The position numbers were made by a program, and so were the translations under genes. A stretch of DNA of 64,000 bases from contig NC_035169.2 in the NCBI RefSeq assembly GCF_001659605.2, positions 18,352,263 to 18,416,262 of the forward strand. Direction: 5' to 3'. Below, piece by piece: positions 24,142 through 34,770 of the stretch; position 1 is the first letter of the stretch; every line of letters starts with the position of its first letter. Under the pieces are notes generated by a model that was given only the letters and a program-made list of their open reading frames with translations, was not told the DNA's origin and made no database searches. Origin of the DNA: Manihot esculenta (taxonomy: Eukaryota > Streptophyta > Magnoliopsida > Malpighiales > Euphorbiaceae).

Positions 24142-25145
24142 GGCAACTTGCCAAGTGGATCGCACCATACAACACCACACCAGGGGAGTACTCAGTTTCC
24201 TTTGTTCTTTTATGTTTTCTATACATTGAGGACAATGCATGATTTAGGTGTGGGGGTGCGGATCTCTGAAATTTTTAATTTTTTGCTTTAGACACATTTT
24301 TCCTTTCAGTTTGCATTTTCCTTTCAGTTTTTTCTTTTAGTTTGCATTTTCTTTTCAGTTTTCCTTTCAGTTTGTGTTTGATCAACCATGGTCTTCTTCT
24401 TTCTGATTTGCTTTACTCAAATTGATGAGCTATGTTGATGAACTTTCTTTCCATGACCCCATTGATGTGATGACTCTTTAACCCTATGTTGAATCAATTG
24501 CAATAAGATGTATTCATGTTTGGAAATTGCTTTTTGAATTGAATCTTGGAGCTTACCAATGGTGAAAAATATACTGATGACCCTCGATTGAAGATGACAA
24601 AAATGAAATTGTGTGAATGAACTTAACATGACTTGATTTAGCAATAGGTGTTGATTTGCCCAAATCATTGAGAGAAAGAAAATTCAGCAAAGGCAAAGCC
24701 CTCAAAAGCACAAAAAAAAATGGAGAAAATTGTTCCAATGGTCAAAAGACTATGAACAAGGCTAAATAGCCACTTGGATAGGTGACCCACTGAAAGATCT
24801 AAAAGTACATCAAAAATAGGTTGGTGACCTTTCCAAGCAAGATCTAAAGTGCAAAAACCTGAATAAAGTACTTCAAGGTAAGGGCAAGTCACACCAAAAG
24901 CTAGAAAAAGTCTTAATATATAATGTGCATGGTCTCTCTTGAGGAAAACCAATCCTAGCCATGGTAAGTAAAGGGAAACAAGGAAAGAGGTAAGTAACCT
25001 TGATGCATACATTCTTTATTGCAATGATTCAAAATAGGGGTCTAGAGTAAGAGCTTAAGTGGACATAAAGGATCAAAGTGAAGAGAGTTTGTTCAACTGT
25101 GTTTGTTTGCTTGAGGACAAGCAAAAGGTTAGGTGTGGGGGTATT
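24142..25145 (+). other. Element 3 3' noncoding region and polypurine tract
   Basis: No coding frame in the sense direction. A TTTCCTTTCAGTTTGCATT short repeat lies at about 24298-24375. Similarity to the Athila 3' region covers much of 24430-25145. The polypurine tract AGGTGTGGGGTATT is at 25132-25145. Confidence 0.82.
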
Positions 25146-27236
25146 TGACAGAGCATATTTTAGGCCATATTATCATGTTCTTAATGATGTTTATTTGCAC
25201 CTTTTCTGCCTAATTTTGTGGTTTTAATCATGTTTTGCATAAACTAGGTGTGAAAAGACAATTTGGAGAAAATGCTCATAAAACTGCCAAAAAGTGCCAA
25301 ATATGGAAAGTTCCAAATAGGGAAAGTGTTCATATATGGAAAGTGCCAAATAAGGAAAGAGTCAGAAAGCACAGTCAACAAACTGTCCGAAATTCGAACT
25401 GCAGAATCTTTCCTGCCTTAATTAGAACATGGGCCAGGAAAGGAAGGTTTTCAAATAAGGCAAGTTTTCAGAAAAGGAAAGTCTTCAAATGAGGAAAGTG
25501 CAGAAGCAAAAGTAAACAAGGAAAGCTCAGTCAGAAGATTATTTCAAATTCAAATCGCAGATCTTTCTTTCCTTGTTCAAAGATGTGCATACACTGCAGC
25601 AGTCATAACTTCCTGTTTAGGCAGCAAGATCTCAAGGAGATGCTCTTCCTCTTCTGCATTCAGCATTCAAAATTCAAACGAAGGCTCCACCTAAAAAGGA
25701 AAGACTGGACAGATATATTTCCACTTCTGCACATTAATGACTGCATTCTCCTGCCTCTTTTGCAATCCATGCGCGTGCCACCTCTTCTGGAAGCATGATC
25801 CGCGCGTCCTTCCTCTTCTGAAAGCCTTGGTACGTGCATATTTCCTTATGAACATCAAGCCACGACTTTTCTTCCTCTATTGGCAGCCTTGGATCGCTCT
25901 TCCTTCCTTTTCAAGCACAAGGTACGCTCCTTTCCTATTCTGAAGGCAATCTGCGCGCCAACTTCTTTCTGAAGCCTTGCAGTCCGATTCTTTCCTCGTT
26001 TGCAACAACTTGGGCAGCAAGTTGCACATGGGCAGCACCTTGGGAAGCCTCTACACTAATTAGGAAGCAAGGTCAGCATCTAAACTTATTTAGGAAGCAC
26101 AATCTGCACCTCCTTCCCTTTCTGAGACCAAACCGCGCGCATCAACTTCCTTTCGCAGTGCATTTTCGCGCAGCCTTCCTTCTGAAGCCGAAAAGCGCGA
26201 TTCTTTCCTTTTCAGACACATCTTGGGCAGAAAATACCTCTTGGGCAGTAAGTATGACCTAGGGCAACACTTTTCAACTATAAAAAGCCACATAAGAAGC
26301 CTCTACATGGTCTTTACACTCCCCCTGGGAGACACCTACGGGATTGCAAGTGACATCTTCTCTTTTTCTTCCTTTCTTTATTTTTAGTTTTTGTTTCAGC
26401 CATGAGTGGCTGAAACCTTTTTTCTAGTTGAGGATTTGGTGAAACTTTGGTTGTATTTTTGGATTGAGAGACTTGAACTACATGGTTAATCTTTAGTTGC
26501 TTTTCAATATTCATGTAATTTGGTGCTTTAAGATATTATTGCTTTGTCTTGCGGATCTCTATTGATCTTTGATTTCAAGGTAATATATTGTTGTTTGAAT
26601 AATCTTAGTCCGTATTTGCTTGGATTGCTCAAATATAAGAACACTTGGTGTAAAAACCAAGGAAATTGCATGATCTAGTGTTGTCTCCATGCATGTGGGT
26701 GACTAGAATTGGTTCTCTCTATTTCTTTATGCGATTGACTATTGTATAAGGCCTGTGGCTCAAAGACGTTCTTTGGCAATTGTTAATTAGTAATTAATTG
26801 GAGGACTATCCCTAATTGATTTAACCTAAAAGAGAGATAATGGATGTGAGAAGCTTCTTCAATCTCCATGGCCAATTTATTGAATCAACAAAGGAACATA
26901 TGAGTCAATGATCAATCCCATCAACTTAAAGTGAATCCGAATCTTCAACTAGAGCTTTTCTCTTATTTGTTTTCTCTTTATTTTTATTATTTGCTTTACT
27001 TTATTGTTTCCACCATTAGTTTAATCAAATCAATCTCAAACCCCCCTTATTTACTTTACTCGCAATTTATTTTCATTGTTTATTTATTTTCTGTTTGTTC
27101 ATTTGGTCTACTCAAGGAAGGTAAATAAGTATCAATTCCCTGTGGATACGATCCTTTTACCACTGTCTACAGTTTTAATATTGTTGGTAGTTAAAAAGGT
27201 TATTTATTTTGACCGGCTTCGACAACCGCTTTGTCA
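25146..27236 (+). repeat. Element 3 3' LTR (2091 bp)
   Basis: TGACAGAGC...TTTGTCA; TATAAAAA at 26279-26286. Differs from the 5' LTR at about six positions, mostly transitions. Confidence 0.92.
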
Positions 27237-27241
27237 AGCAC
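27237..27241. repeat. Target-site duplication AGCAC, right copy
   Basis: Exact match to 20670-20674; gag of element 2 resumes here. Confidence 0.9.
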
Positions 27242-28707
27242 AGTAACCTAGTTCTTCAGGGGGAAATAAGGTGAAGATGACTGAGTCCTTAAAGTTGGAT
27301 GCTCCTAAATTCAACACGGGAGATGATCCTTTTGAGTATCTCAGTGCAGTCAGAATGATAACAAGTGAGTTGGGAGCAGAGGATAGTAGAGCCATTGAGA
27401 TGGCAGGGTTCACATTAAAGTGCAAGAAAGCCAGAGAATGGTTCAAGAACTATGTGGAACCTAGAATAGACAGCATGACATGGGAAGAGTTCGCCAACGA
27501 ATTTGCTGGGTGGGCTTTTCCTGACAGTTCCAGGGAGCTAAAGGTTGTGGAGTTTCAGCAGTTGAGACAGATGGAGGAGATGAGCGTTGATGAATATACA
27601 GATAAGTTCCTGTAATTGTTACCATACGTGGGTCAGGCGTATGATACGAATCAGAAGAAGGCAAAGAGATATGCCACGAGGCTTCATCCCAGGTATTTCT
27701 CCTTGATTCTCCACTCGGAGAAGGAGAGTTTCCACTCCATTGTGGATGCTGCTAGGAAGATGGAGGCCAGTGCCATAATACAGGGAGTAGTCAAGCAACC
27801 AAAGGCACAGTCTTCTGGTGCTAAACCAGGTTCCTCCTCACAGAGTACGGCAAGTGTGAGCAAGAAGAGATGGGAGAAACTCAGAGGAAAGAGGGGCAAG
27901 TTCTGGAATAGGATTAAGTCAAGTCTGGGAATGGGTAGCGGCTCCAGCTCTGGCACAGAGAATCCCGTTTGCAAGAGGTGTGGAAGACAACACAGAGGAG
28001 CTTGTCTGTTGGGATCAACAGCCTGCTATAGATGTGGGCAGGAGAGACATTATGCACGGGAATGTCCTCAGGCGACTTTGGTGACACCATCCCAGCAGAT
28101 GACCTCAGGCAGTGTAGTACAGTCAGCAGCTTCAGCCATACCACCAAGCAGTGGCAGAGGTAGAGGCAGAGGGGCAGCCTCTTCATTAGGGATGGGTTCC
28201 CGAGGTGTAGGTCCGTCAGCCCCAGCACGGATTTTCACCATGACTCAGCAGGAGGTAGACACTTCGAACACAGTGGTGTCAGGTAATCTCATCATTGGGT
28301 GTTCTGAGGTGTATGCTTTGATGGACCCCGGTGCTTCTCACTCTTTCATTGCTTCTAGAGCCGCAGAGAGGTTGGGTCTGATGGTGTCCGAGTTAGAGTG
28401 TCCTCTTTGGGTCAGTGGACCCAAATGTGATCCATCTTTGGCAGAGTCAGTTTGTCGGTTCAGTCCAGTGTGCATAGAGAGTAGATACCTTCCAGCTGAC
28501 CTGGTGGTTCTAGAGTTGACAGATTTTGATGTCATTCTAGGGATGGATTGGTTATCTACGTATAATGCTACCTTGAACTGCAGAGACAAGGTAGTCAGGT
28601 TCAGAGACCAGGATGGGTCAGAGTGTGTCTTCAGAGGAGATAGGAGGGGGACACCTAAGGGTTTGATATCAGCCCTTCAGGCTCATAGGTTGTTGAGGAG
28701 GGGTTGA
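27242..28707 (+). pseudogene. gag: Element 2 gag C-terminal part and aspartic protease, broken
   Basis: Continues the gag cut at 20674. In order: gag domain (about 27271-27780), CCHC knuckle CYRCGQERHYARECP (about 28024-28068; its usual Gly is replaced by Arg) and protease with DPGAS (about 28324-28338). In-frame stops: TAA at 27244-27246 right after the junction, TAA at 27613-27615 inside the gag domain (element 1 has a sense codon there), and TGA at 28705-28707 after the protease. The protein would form the particle and process the polyprotein; this copy cannot. Confidence 0.9.
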
Positions 28708-30470
28708 CATGGGTTCCTAGCTCATGTGAGAGAGCTAGACAGTCAATTTAGGGAACCATCCTCAGTACCAGTGGTTAGAGAATTCCCAGATGTGTTTCCT
28801 GAAGAGCTTCCAGGACTACCACCTGATAGGGAAATAGAGTTCGAGATCGACTTGATGCCTAGTACCAGACCGATCTCTATTCCTCCCTACAGGATGGCAC
28901 CAGCAGAGCTGAGAGAGTTGAAAGAGCAGTTACAGGACTTGGTCGACAAGGGTTTCATCCGCCCGAGTACCTCACCCTGGGGTGCTCCAGTACTGTTTGT
29001 CAAAAAGAAGGATGGATCTCTTCGACTTTGTATCGACTACAGGCAGGTGAACAAAGTCACTATCAAAAACAAGTATCCTTTACCCAGGATCGATGATCTC
29101 TTCGATCAGCTGGCAGGAGCAGGTTGTTTTTCTAAGATAGATCTGAGATCCGGATACCACCAGTTGAAGATCAGGGAAGAGGATGTATCCAAACCGCTTT
29201 CAGGACCAGATATGGGCATTATGAGTTCCTAGTAATGCCGTTCGGGTTGACTAACACCCCTGCAGCATTCATGGATCTCATGAACAGAGTTTTCAGGGAG
29301 TACCTGGATCGTTTTGTGATCGTCTTTATAGATGATATCTTGGTGTACTCCAGGAATGCAGAGGAGCATGCCCAGCATCTGCGGATAGTTCTACAGACCT
29401 TGAGAGAGCATGGCTTGTATGCCAAGTTCTCCAAGTGCGAGTTCTGGCTGAGGAGCATTTCCTTTTTGGGACATGTAGTCTCAGAAGACGGAATAGCAGT
29501 AGATCCCAAAAAGGTAGAGGCAGTAGCCAACTGGCCTACACCCACTACAGTGACAGAGATCAAGAGTTTTCTGGGTTTGGCAGGCTACTATCGGAGATTT
29601 GTGCAGGACTTTTTAAAGATAGCTGCTCCTATTACCAGACTGACCAGAAAGAATCAGAAGTTCGTATGGTCAAAGGAATGTGATGAGAGTTTTGAAGAGT
29701 TGAAGAGATGGTTGACTTCAGCACCGGTGTGAGCTCTGCCGATCAGTGATGAAGATTTCACAGTGTTCTGTGATGCATCCCGAGTGGGATTAGGTTGTGT
29801 GTTGATGCAGAATGACAGAGTGATAGCTTATGCTTCTAGACAGCTGAAGAAGCACGAGTTGAATTACCCGACACACGATCTAGAGATGGCAGCTGTTATC
29901 TTTGCACTTAAGATGTGGAGGCATTACCTCTATGGGGTAAAGTGTGAGCTCTATACGGATCATAAAAGCCTGCAGCACATCTTGAGTCAGAGAGAGCTTA
30001 ATTTGAGGCAGAGACGGTGGGTAGAATTGCTCAGTGATTATGATTGCAAGATCCAGTATCATCCGGGTAAGGCTAATGTGGTAGCCGATGCCTTAAGCCG
30101 GAAGTCACTTGGCAGCTTATCCCACATTACAGTAGAGAGAAGACCGGTGGTGAAGGACTTTTACAGGCTCATGGACGAGGGGTTACAGTTGCAGTTAGCT
30201 GGTACAGGTGCTTTAATTGCACAGATGAGAGGTACACCTGTATTTCTAGAGCAAGTGGCTCTGAAACAGCACGAAGATCCTGAGTTAGTGAAGATTGCCA
30301 GGACTGTTCAGTCAGGCAACAGTGTAGAGTTCAGATTTGACAGTGAAGGGATTCTTCGTCATGGTAAAAGATTATGTGTACCAGATGACAGCAGTTTAAA
30401 GGAAGACATTATGAGGGAAGCTCATAATGCAAGATATAGCGTTCACCCTGGAGCCACCAAGATGTATTAA
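28708..30470 (+). pseudogene. pol: Element 2 reverse transcriptase, RNase H and start of integrase, broken
   Basis: RT begins around 28860 ([12 protein letters not shown]); the active-site pair of [10 protein letters not shown] is at 29331-29336. RNase H: FCDAS near 29765 and YTDHKSL near 29950. A one-base loss near 29191-29194 shifts the frame before the palm domain; TGA at 29730-29732 separates RT from RNase H; TAA at 30468-30470 falls within the integrase zinc region (after KMY). Otherwise sequence and spacing match an intact Tekay pol. Confidence 0.9.
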
Positions 30471-31667
30471 GATCTGAGAAGGGTGTATTGGTGGCCAGCG
30501 ATGAAGAGGGAGGTGGCATAGTTTGTGTCAGCCTGCGAGATCTGTCAAAGGGTGAAGCTAGAACACCAGAAGCCAGCTAGAATGCTTAACCCACTACCGA
30601 TTCCAGAATGGAAATGGGAGAACATAGCTATGGATTTTGTAGTGGGGTTACCGGCAACGTCCAACAGGCTAGACTCTATATGGGTGATTGTGGAGAGATT
30701 GACTAAATCTGCCCACTTCATTCCAGTCAAGAGTAACTATTCTGTGGACAAGTTAGCGCAAGTGTATGTAGAAGAGATAGTGAGGCTGCATGGAGTTCCA
30801 GTGTCGATCGTATCAGATAGAGGACCACAGTTCACCTCCAGGTTTTGGCGGAGTCTGCAAGCTGCTATGGGCACAAGATTGGATTTCAGTACTGCTTTCC
30901 ATCCGCAGACAGACGGTCAGTCAGAGAGGACCATCCAAACGCTTGAAGATATGTTGAGAATGTGTGTGTTAGACTTTGGCGGTTCTTGGAGGAAGCATCT
31001 ACCTCTGGTGGAGTTTACCTACAACAACAGCCATCATGCTAGCCTAGGGATGGCTCCTTATGAAGCTCTGTATGGGAGGAAGTGCAGAACACCTGTTTGC
31101 TGGGAAGAGGTAGGAGAGAAAGCTCTTGCAGGGCCAGAATTAGTTGAGATTACCAGCAAGTTAGTGCTTATCATCAGAGAGAGGATCAGAACAGCTGTAA
31201 GCAGACAGAAGAGCTATGCAGACATCCGTAGGAAGCAGATAGAGTTTCAGGAGGGGGATATGGTATTACTAAAGGTGTCTCCGATGAAAGGAGTGGTTCA
31301 GTTTGGAAAGAAGGGTAAATTAGCTCCACGGTACATTGGTCCCTTTGAGATCTTGCAGAGGATCGGGAATGTGTCATACAAGCTGGATTTACCTGCATCG
31401 ATGGAACGAATTCACCCGGTATTTCATGTTTCTATGTTGAGGAAGTTTGTGTCGGATCCGAGTAAGGTTCTTAGTGAACCTGATGTAGAGATCCTTGGCG
31501 ATCTCACTTATGTGGAACAGCCAGTGCGGATCATTGACACCCAGATTAGAAAGCTGAGAAACAAGGAGATACCAATGGTGAAAGTCCTATGGAACCACCA
31601 CAACCTAGAAGAATGCACCTGGGAGACACGGGAGTCCATGCTCCCGCAATACCCATATCTATTTTAA
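30471..31667 (+). pseudogene. int: Element 2 integrase with C-terminal chromodomain
   Basis: The frame continues from the HHCC zinc finger (WWPAMK near 30490; CEICQR near 30535) past one TAG (30520-30522), then is open from 30525 to TAA 31665-31667. Catalytic core: Asp of MDFVVGLP near 30631, Asp of SDRGPQF near 30816, Glu of DGQSERT near 30920. A C-terminal module (RYIGPFEIL) follows. A Tekay-type chromodomain comes last (about 31510-31660: EQPVRI...VKVLW...CTWE). In chromoviruses this domain guides integration to heterochromatin, which fits the nested context. Confidence 0.9.
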
Positions 31668-31753
31668 GGTTCGTTTGTCCCTTTTTTTCTATGTGCATTT
31701 GTGTTACTTGTTTGAGGAACATTCGGGGACGAATGTTCTTAAGGGGGGGAGAA
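31668..31753 (+). other. Element 2 3' untranslated end: AACATTCG dyad and polypurine tract
   Basis: The inverted repeat AACATTCG/CGAATGTT with a 4-base spacer is at 31718-31737. The polypurine tract AAGGGGGGGAGAA is at 31741-31753, directly before the LTR. The same layout is seen on the minus strand in element 4 (44164-44199). Confidence 0.85.
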
Positions 31754-33929
31754 TGTAATACCTGGCTCGAGTCCGGCATCGGAATTCCTGTAGTCCAGTG
31801 GAATCTCGTGTGTCGGAACCTTCGAGAAGGGTACTACATATGTTTTCTCATGTATTTTAACTTGTTTTAAGGTTTTTAAGGATAAAGGAAAATGAGTTTG
31901 TGAAAGAAAAGAGGTAAGGGAGAAAATGGCAAGTTCGGCCGCCGAAGGTGACTTTCGGCCGCCGAAGGTGACTTTCGGCCGCCGAACCTTGCATGGTTTC
32001 GGATTCACGTTTGGCCGCCGAAGGTGGTCTGGCCAGCCACCTATAAAAGGGCGCCAAGTCGGTGGAAGGATGTATTTTGCTTCCATCTTCAGCCAGAGGT
32101 GAGTCCAACACCCTCCCTAGTTGACTTTCATGATTTTGCTCAAATCTTTGAAGGTTTTGAAGATTTTTTATGTGTTTTTGAAGGTTTTGAAGTTTTGAGC
32201 AAAAGAACAACGTTTTGAAGCTTGGAGAGTTTGAGAGAGGATTTCTCCATATCTCCACGTTGGGATCGTTTGATCTCTTGTTTGGAAGAGGTAAGTGAAG
32301 ATCCAGAATCTCTTTTAATGTTTTTTGAAGGTTTTATGGAAGTTTGATGGGTAGTATGCATGATTAGGTTTAGGAGAGGGTTTTGGAGATTGGTGTAGTC
32401 CAGCATGTTTAAGTGTTGTTTGCTCTGTTTGTTTGAGGTTTAGGATAGTTTTGGACCTCTTTATGCATGTTATATGGTATGTGCTAGTTGGGAGTAGTTG
32501 TTATGCATGTTGGATAAGTTTTGGGTGAGTTTTGCATGAAACAGAGCAGGTTTCTGCCCGTTGGGCAAAGTCAGGTTCGGCCGCCGAAGGAAGGTTCGGC
32601 CGCCGAAGGAAGGTTCGGCCGCCGAAGGAAGGTTCGGCCGCCGAACCCCTTGTGGAGGCAGTTTCGGCTGCCAAAGCTTGCCCCCGAACATTTGGACTTT
32701 CATCTCTGGGGCAAGGTTCGGCCGCCGAAAGTGCCGCCGAAGGTTGAGTTTCGTCTCTGGAGGGGGGTTTCGGCCGCCAAACCTGCCGCCGAAAGTGCCC
32801 TGTCCAGCCTTCTTTTGCATGTTTTATGTGATTGTTTTAGGATCTTTTAGAGGGCTTTTGGGGAGTTTCTTAGAGATGTTCTGGAGTTAGTTTGGTCCCT
32901 CATTTGAGTCCACCTGTGTAGGTACGGACCAGAGGAACCCCAGAGATCAGCAGTGAGCACTGCTTCAGAACCTGCAGAGTCAGCCAGAGGTGAGTGGAAC
33001 TTCTCTTTTCAGAACTAAACTGCTTTGAGCATGTTTCATGCATCATAATGAGTATAGTAGGATGATTGCATTAGTTTCACGAATATGGCGCATTGCATAA
33101 TACGATGAATATGAGGACGTGGATAGACCAAGGTGACTCCAATAGCCCAAGCTCTGTTATAAGACCTGGTCGGGCCAGGCAGCCATCTGTAGGTAAGACC
33201 TGGTTAGACCAGGCAGCAGAGATAGTAAGACCTGGCTGGGCCAGGCAGGCAGAGTTGATAAGACCTGGCTGGGCCAGGCATACTGAGGTTGTAAGACCTG
33301 GCTAGGCCAGGCATCCTTACATTGGGATTTTTGGTGGTCATGTCTATCCCTGAGATGAAATGTCTGTGATGTGATGCATTCCATGAGATCATGTTGTTTT
33401 TTTAAATCATGTTTTATAGTTCTGTTCATTGGGCTTGTATAGCTCATCCCTCTCCCCTAACCCCAGTCTTGTAGGTTCAGAGTCCAGAGGGAGTCCAGCA
33501 GGGTATGGAAGAAGAAGAGTTATGTAGAGCTATAGCTAGTGTGGACATGTAATTGTAAAGAGAGAGTGTATAGTGTATAGACTTGTGCTTGACTTATAAG
33601 AGTTGCAATCCCTTTTTGTATACACATGATCAGTTTATGTATGGTTTCTTTTATTGTTATGTATATGAGAAAACCAGACTTAACATTACGAGTTATATCC
33701 GCCTTGAGTAAGAATGAGCTCTCGTAGGGGATATATAGCAGAGATATAGTGCATGCACAGGTTAAGCCTTGGAGGAAAGAAAAGTTTTAATGGGTTGATA
33801 GAAAATGTATGATCATGTATGGGATTTCACAGGTACACAGACAGTATAGCAGGCTTACTACAGGTCCCGGCGACCTTAAGTCGATCTGGATCCTAGTGCC
33901 GGTAGTGGTTCGGTTTCCGGGCTGTTACA
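31754..33929 (+). repeat. Element 2 3' LTR (2176 bp)
   Basis: TGTAATACCTGG...CTGTTACA. TATA box at 32042-32048. Two close palindromes just upstream (about 31936-31985). Four tandem units of AAGGTTCGGCCGCCG type at about 32573-32648. Dyad array at about 33160-33316. Confidence 0.92.
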
Positions 33930-34245
33930 GGCCGAACTTGAGGTTTGGCGGCCGAACCTGGTTTCTGCCCTCACACTTTCAGAAGCCTAAAGCACTCCCG
34001 AAACAGCCCCATGTTCGGCGGGCGAACTTGACTTTCGGCGGTCGAACCTGGCAAATGCCTCCTTAGCCTATTCTTTTCAAAACTCAAATTCTTTTCCATT
34101 TAAAACCATGAAATCATGTGAAAACATTTTAGAAAACACATTTTCAACCCCCTAGAAGACTCTGGCATCTCCAGAATTCCAGATTTCAATGGAGATTCCA
34201 CTGGAAAGTCGGAATTCCGATGCCGGGATCTAGTCAGGTATTACA
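33930..34245 (-). repeat. LTR_A, right piece (its U3 start)
   Basis: GGCCG at 33930-33934 is the right target duplication of element 2. The following GAACTTGAGG continues LTR_A from 17762. It ends at TATTACA 34245, which is the TGTAATACC start on the minus strand. The sequence beyond has no polypurine tract, so LTR_A is a 5' or solo LTR with host-side DNA to its right; the left end of the parent is off-window. Confidence 0.85.
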
Positions 34246-34770
34246 GGATCTCTCTCTTCTCTGATCTCTCCAAATGACTGGAATCATACATGTCATTATG
34301 GGAGCACCTGATAAAGGCAAAGAGAAAAATAAGCGCGTGGCAGAGGATGTCCTGTTTGTTCGTCAAGAACCATAAATCAAGCAAGAAGTAAGGTTCGATC
34401 CTGCCGATAAAGCGGTGGGGTTCTTTCAAAATAACCTCCTAGTTGTTAAGATCCTCTTAAGCCGGTATGAGGTAAAGCGAGTACTTGTGGATATAGGTAG
34501 TTCTGTTAATCTGCTCATCTTAAATATTTTTAACAAGTTAGGCTTAGATAAAAAATAGTCTTTCTAGAGTTTCCTACCTTTAGTAGAATTGGAAGATAAG
34601 ACCGTGGTAGTGCTAGACACCATCAACCTTTCCCTAGTGATGGGTGATGAGAGGTATATGCTAGAGTTATATGCAGAGTTTGCGGTGGTAAATATCCCAT
34701 TTGCTTACAATGCATATTCTATCGTCTAGTCCTAAACTACTACGATATCTTTATTAACATAGGTGCTATG
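34246..34770 (+). pseudogene. Remnant of a Tat-type gag-protease region
   Basis: Plus-strand translation gives a retroviral aspartic protease region: VLVDIGSSVNLL near 34481-34515, then after several stops AEFAVVNIPFAYNA near 34675-34715 and LNYYDIFINIGAMC near 34731-34770. These are hallmarks of the Tat lineage protease. At least five stops are present. It is older than the LTR inserted at its left (ending 34245) and is cut on the right by truncated element 3b. Confidence 0.72.

Larger units (their letters stand above)
20675..27236 (+). mobile_element. Element 3: non-autonomous Athila-like LTR retrotransposon
   Basis: Two 2091 bp LTRs (20675-22765 and 25146-27236), a 5 bp target duplication, an Asp-tRNA primer site and a polypurine tract define a complete insertion. 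The LTRs end in GACCGGCTTCGACAACCGC plus TTTGTCA, close to the end of the Athila LTR, and start TGACAGAGCATATTTTA, again like Athila. The internal region (about 2.4 kb) has one long reading frame and no gag, protease, RT or integrase. I counted about six substitutions between the LTRs, so the insertion is recent. It was most likely mobilised by an Athila relative. Confidence 0.92.
17763..33929 (+). mobile_element. Element 2: Tekay chromovirus, complete but inactivated, with element 3 nested in gag
   Basis: 5' LTR 17763-19916 and 3' LTR 31754-33929 are flanked by the duplication GGCCG. The initiator-Met primer site is at 19920-19932 and the polypurine tract at 31741-31753. Gag, protease, RT, RNase H, integrase and a C-terminal chromodomain are all identifiable. 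Removing element 3 (20675-27236) and its AGCAC duplication makes gag contiguous. At least six in-frame stops and one single-base deletion make the copy non-functional. The 5' terminus reads TATAATACC instead of TGTAATACC, a G-to-A change. Confidence 0.94.

Noticed and set aside
24417..25012. Minus-strand frames in the 3' noncoding part of elements 3 and 3b, similar to a plus-strand frame at 6970-7170 in Athila
   Set aside because: The DNA is conserved because it is the same 3' region; frames are short, start at different places and have no domain. I see no sign of protein-level constraint.
15552..34245. Reading LTR_A as the 3' LTR of a minus-strand element
   Set aside because: A 3' LTR would have a polypurine tract to its right at 34246 on the minus strand; instead there is a plus-strand Tat protease remnant.
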